The notes under the pieces are model-generated. The model was given only the letters and a program-made list of their open reading frames with translations, was not told where the DNA came from and searched no databases. From NCBI GenBank assembly GCA_964424035.1, contig CAYRHB010000143.1:1-7820 (forward strand): a DNA stretch of 7,820 nt, read 5' to 3'. Shown one piece after another: positions 5,478 to 7,820 of this stretch (its first letter is position 1; each line of letters opens with the position of its first letter). The DNA comes from Leptolinea sp964424035 (lineage in GTDB: Bacteria > Chloroflexota > Anaerolineae > Anaerolineales > Anaerolineaceae). The translations under genes were made by a program, and so were the position numbers.

Positions 5478-7820
5478 TTATCCCCGGTTTCCGATTTCAT
5501 CCATATCCAATTCATGGTCAAGAAAATGGTCAACAATAACCGGGTCGAAAAGAATCCCTTTATTTTCAGTAAGATATTTTACCGTTTCTTCCCGGGACCA
5601 GGCAGGACGGTATGGGCGGTCACTGGTCAGCGCATCCCACACATCAACAACGGCGAATATCCTGGCGGATAGAGGGATATGATCTCCGGTTAATCCATGC
5701 GGGTATCCGGAACCGTTCCAGCGTTCGTGGTGAAAGTAAGGAATCTCAACGGCTTTCTTGAGGAAGGGGATCTCTTTCAACAATTCAAACGCGAAGCCGG
5801 GATGTTTTTTCATGATCACCCATTCTTCTTCCGTCAGTTTTCCGGGTTTGAGCAGAATGCTATCAGGTACTCCCATTTTTCCAATATCATGGAGAAAGGC
5901 ACCTTTCCTGAAATTTTCCAATGCTTCCCCCTGAAAACCAAAATCTTTCGCCATTTTGACAGCCACCTGCACAACCCTGTCGCTGTGGCCTTTGGTTTCT
6001 TCATCCCGTAATTCCAGGGCTTTTGCCCATCCTTTAATGGCGGAAATATATGCTTCTTGAAGATCTTTATTCCGGGTCTTAAGTTTTTCGATCAATTCAA
6101 TCTTTTCAATTCCCACGGCTGTCTGTGTGACCAGCGCGTTGAAAAAACTTATCCAGTCATCTTCCTTTTCTTTCAGGCTGCAAAAAGCGATTTCGATAAT
6201 CCCTTTCAGGTTTTGGCCATTCAAAACCGGAGTCACATAGAGGGTCTGGATATTGGCATCTTCAAGTCCCTGCCAGATCAAATGGGATTTAATGTCCGTC
6301 CCGAAAATAACACCCGTTTCATGTTTCATGGAACGTTCAATGGTATCCATGGAAATACTGTCATGGGAGCATGTATGGTTCGTTTTACCAATGAATGCCC
6401 GGGAAATCTTTATGTTTAGTTTGTTTGGACTAAATATATGAATGGATGCCGCATCTGCATGGAGGTGTTCGCGAATTTGATCAAGAATGATCTGGACAAA
6501 AGATTTTAATGTGGTCTTTGCCAGTATGGTGTTGTCAATTTTTCGCAGACTGGCCAATTCTGCGATCTTTTTTTGTTGAGTGAACTCAACTTCCTTGCTG
6601 ACCGAAATATCGGTAATAACGGCCAGACTACCGGAAAATTCGTCCTGTTCATTTGTCAAACTTTGAGGAGAAACCAGTACCGGGATCCTTTCTCCTGTTT
6701 TTTTCATCAAGAAAGATTCATAGGATGATTGTAAACCATCCATGCGCGAGACCCAATGCAGGGCAATATTTTCCTTCTCTTCCGGTGAAAAGAAATTGAA
6801 CAAACTCATGCCTTTCATTTCTTCATGGGAAAAGCCGGTCATCTCAGCCAGTTTCGGATTGGAAAAACTGATCCGGCCCATTTTATCAATCATCACAAGC
6901 CCTTCACGCATGGTCTCCACCAGGTGACGGTATTTCTTTTCGCTTTCCAAAATAACCTTTTCACGGGATTGGACGGCGGTTTTCATTCGATTAAATCCAT
7001 TTACCAATCCCTGAATATCCGGATCATCGGATGCCGATACAGGATCTGAAAAATCCATGGAGTAATCACCTAGAGCCAATTGATGGACTTCCTCTCTCAG
7101 TAAATGAATTACCCGGAGAATACTGTTGGACATCAGGCTGCCTATAGCAGCCAGTATTCCGATAAGGATGGCTGCAGTCAGGATGTTCCCTTTCATCGAG
7201 GCCAGTATCAGATCGCTGACCTCATTTTCCTGCATCAACACCAAAATCCAACCTGTGATCTTCCCTTCATGAACGATCTTGCTGGATGCTGCGATGGAAG
7301 GATTATTTTCCAAATCCCGAAGACCTTTTTCCCATGTTGGTTGATCCTTTGCCAGAAAATCAGTCAAACCTTTCGGAACTGAATGGATTTCCAGGACTTC
7401 ACCGAATTTATTGTACATTTGCCCATCTGTACCGACAAAATACCCACGTCCGGTTTCGCCAAATTGGATTTTGTATACAGAATCCAGAAGCGATGTTATA
7501 TCCACTGTACCGCGAACGACCCCGATTACCTTGCCTTCATCTAATGACTGATATACCGGAATAGCCAGGTCAAGCGCCCAATACTGGCTGCTTTCATCGA
7601 ATGTTGGGGCACTGATGTAGGTCTCTCCCCGGGAAGCTCTTTGCCACCATTCTTCGTCAGCCTGCCAGTAATCTGTAGTCCGGCCGGTCATGGCGATGTT
7701 GAACCCGTATTGGTCGGTAATGAAGATCTCTACCTCTTTGGGATTTATGGTTTGAATATTACGCAGGTAAAGGCTTGTTGGAGAGATCTCGATATCTCTC
7801 TTTAATGCTTCAATACTGGC
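5478..7820 (-). CDS. Membrane sensor HD-GYP phosphodiesterase (dCache-HAMP-PAS-GAF-HD-GYP), N-terminus outside window
   Basis: Probable cyclic-di-GMP phosphodiesterase controlled by extracytoplasmic and cytoplasmic sensors. 780 residues are visible and the frame is open to the window edge, so the ATG at 7691 is internal; it sits inside the conserved dCache block ITDQYGFNIAMTGRTTDYWQ. In visible numbering, domains are: dCache about 1-200, membrane helix 210-234, HAMP about 235-285, PAS about 296-410 (YRHLVETMREGLVMID, then SNPKLAEMTGFS), GAF about 425-575, HD-GYP about 595-775. The HD-GYP ligands are all present: E608 and H612 (EETKGH), H644-D645 (HDIGK), H673 (HPG), H697-H698 (FHHE), D726 (VVDVWD), plus GYP at 705-707. 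E608 is the extra ligand linked to trinuclear iron sites, so c-di-GMP hydrolysis is likely. No GGDEF domain is present in the visible part. It heads the minus-strand set, with the next gene 29 nt downstream. Confidence 0.95.
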   Translation of the reverse strand, partial: ASIEALKRDIEISPTSLYLRNIQTINPKEVEIFITDQYGFNIAMTGRTTDYWQADEEWWQRASRGETYISAPTFDESSQYWALDLAIPVYQSLDEGKVIGVVRGTVDITSLLDSVYKIQFGETGRGYFVGTDGQMYNKFGEVLEIHSVPKGLTDFLAKDQPTWEKGLRDLENNPSIAASSKIVHEGKITGWILVLMQENEVSDLILASMKGNILTAAILIGILAAIGSLMSNSILRVIHLLREEVHQLALGDYSMDFSDPVSASDDPDIQGLVNGFNRMKTAVQSREKVILESEKKYRHLVETMREGLVMIDKMGRISFSNPKLAEMTGFSHEEMKGMSLFNFFSPEEKENIALHWVSRMDGLQSSYESFLMKKTGERIPVLVSPQSLTNEQDEFSGSLAVITDISVSKEVEFTQQKKIAELASLRKIDNTILAKTTLKSFVQIILDQIREHLHADAASIHIFSPNKLNIKISRAFIGKTNHTCSHDSISMDTIERSMKHETGVIFGTDIKSHLIWQGLEDANIQTLYVTPVLNGQNLKGIIEIAFCSLKEKEDDWISFFNALVTQTAVGIEKIELIEKLKTRNKDLQEAYISAIKGWAKALELRDEETKGHSDRVVQVAVKMAKDFGFQGEALENFRKGAFLHDIGKMGVPDSILLKPGKLTEEEWVIMKKHPGFAFELLKEIPFLKKAVEIPYFHHERWNGSGYPHGLTGDHIPLSARIFAVVDVWDALTSDRPYRPAWSREETVKYLTENKGILFDPVIVDHFLDHELDMDEIGNRG

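Noticed and set aside
7689..7691. ATG as the start of the HD-GYP sensor
   Set aside because: The same frame continues without a stop to the window edge and encodes conserved dCache residues upstream, so this Met is internal.
5461..7820. GCCAGTATTG at 5461-5470 with its inverted copy at 7811-7820
   Set aside because: Ten bases, one copy in a gene gap and the other within coding sequence, with no target duplication or other element features; a chance match is the simplest explanation.

Overview
The window reads as an ordinary chromosomal segment of a bacterium. It is most likely a member of the Chloroflexota, probably Anaerolineae-like. I infer this from a proline--tRNA ligase of the archaeal/eukaryotic type with a C-terminal zinc-like knuckle, from a small acidic/basic helical protein of a kind I associate with Chloroflexota, and from the general protein flavour. 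No rRNA or other taxonomic marker is present, so the placement is moderate at best. I see no mobile element, CRISPR array, tRNA or rRNA.

Left half, plus strand (1-4038): a translation and RNA-turnover block. It starts with the 3' end of proS (2-400). Three bases later comes an all-helical repeat protein distantly resembling AlkD-type DNA glycosylases (404-1216). An extended -10 promoter with a leader of about 80 nt (1229-1323) then precedes rpsO (1324-1593) and pnp (1742-3985). The rpsO-pnp gap holds a perfect 10-bp stem, then a 6-bp hairpin and an alternative pairing that touches the pnp Shine-Dalgarno. This layout recalls the E. coli rpsO-pnp processing and autoregulation region. A strong intrinsic terminator (4005-4038) closes the block.

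Right half, minus strand (7820 down to 4041): a convergent, apparently cotranscribed set in the order of transcription. First is a large membrane sensor with dCache, TM, HAMP, PAS, GAF and HD-GYP domains; its N-terminus lies outside the window and all predicted metal ligands are intact. Next, 29 nt on, is a 72-residue conserved-looking small protein. Last is a polytopic GT87/DUF2029-type glycosyltransferase whose start overlaps the small gene's stop (ATGAATAA). The arrangement suggests that a cyclic-di-GMP phosphodiesterase sensor is expressed together with an envelope glycosyltransferase. The two blocks converge with only two bases between the pnp terminator's T-run and the stop codon of the glycosyltransferase.

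All intergenic stretches are shorter than 150 bases. The most useful second-look items are the rpsO-pnp intercistronic RNA structures, the AlkD-like protein with altered catalytic-motif residues, and the sensor/small protein/GT87 gene set. None of them amounts to a clearly new system.
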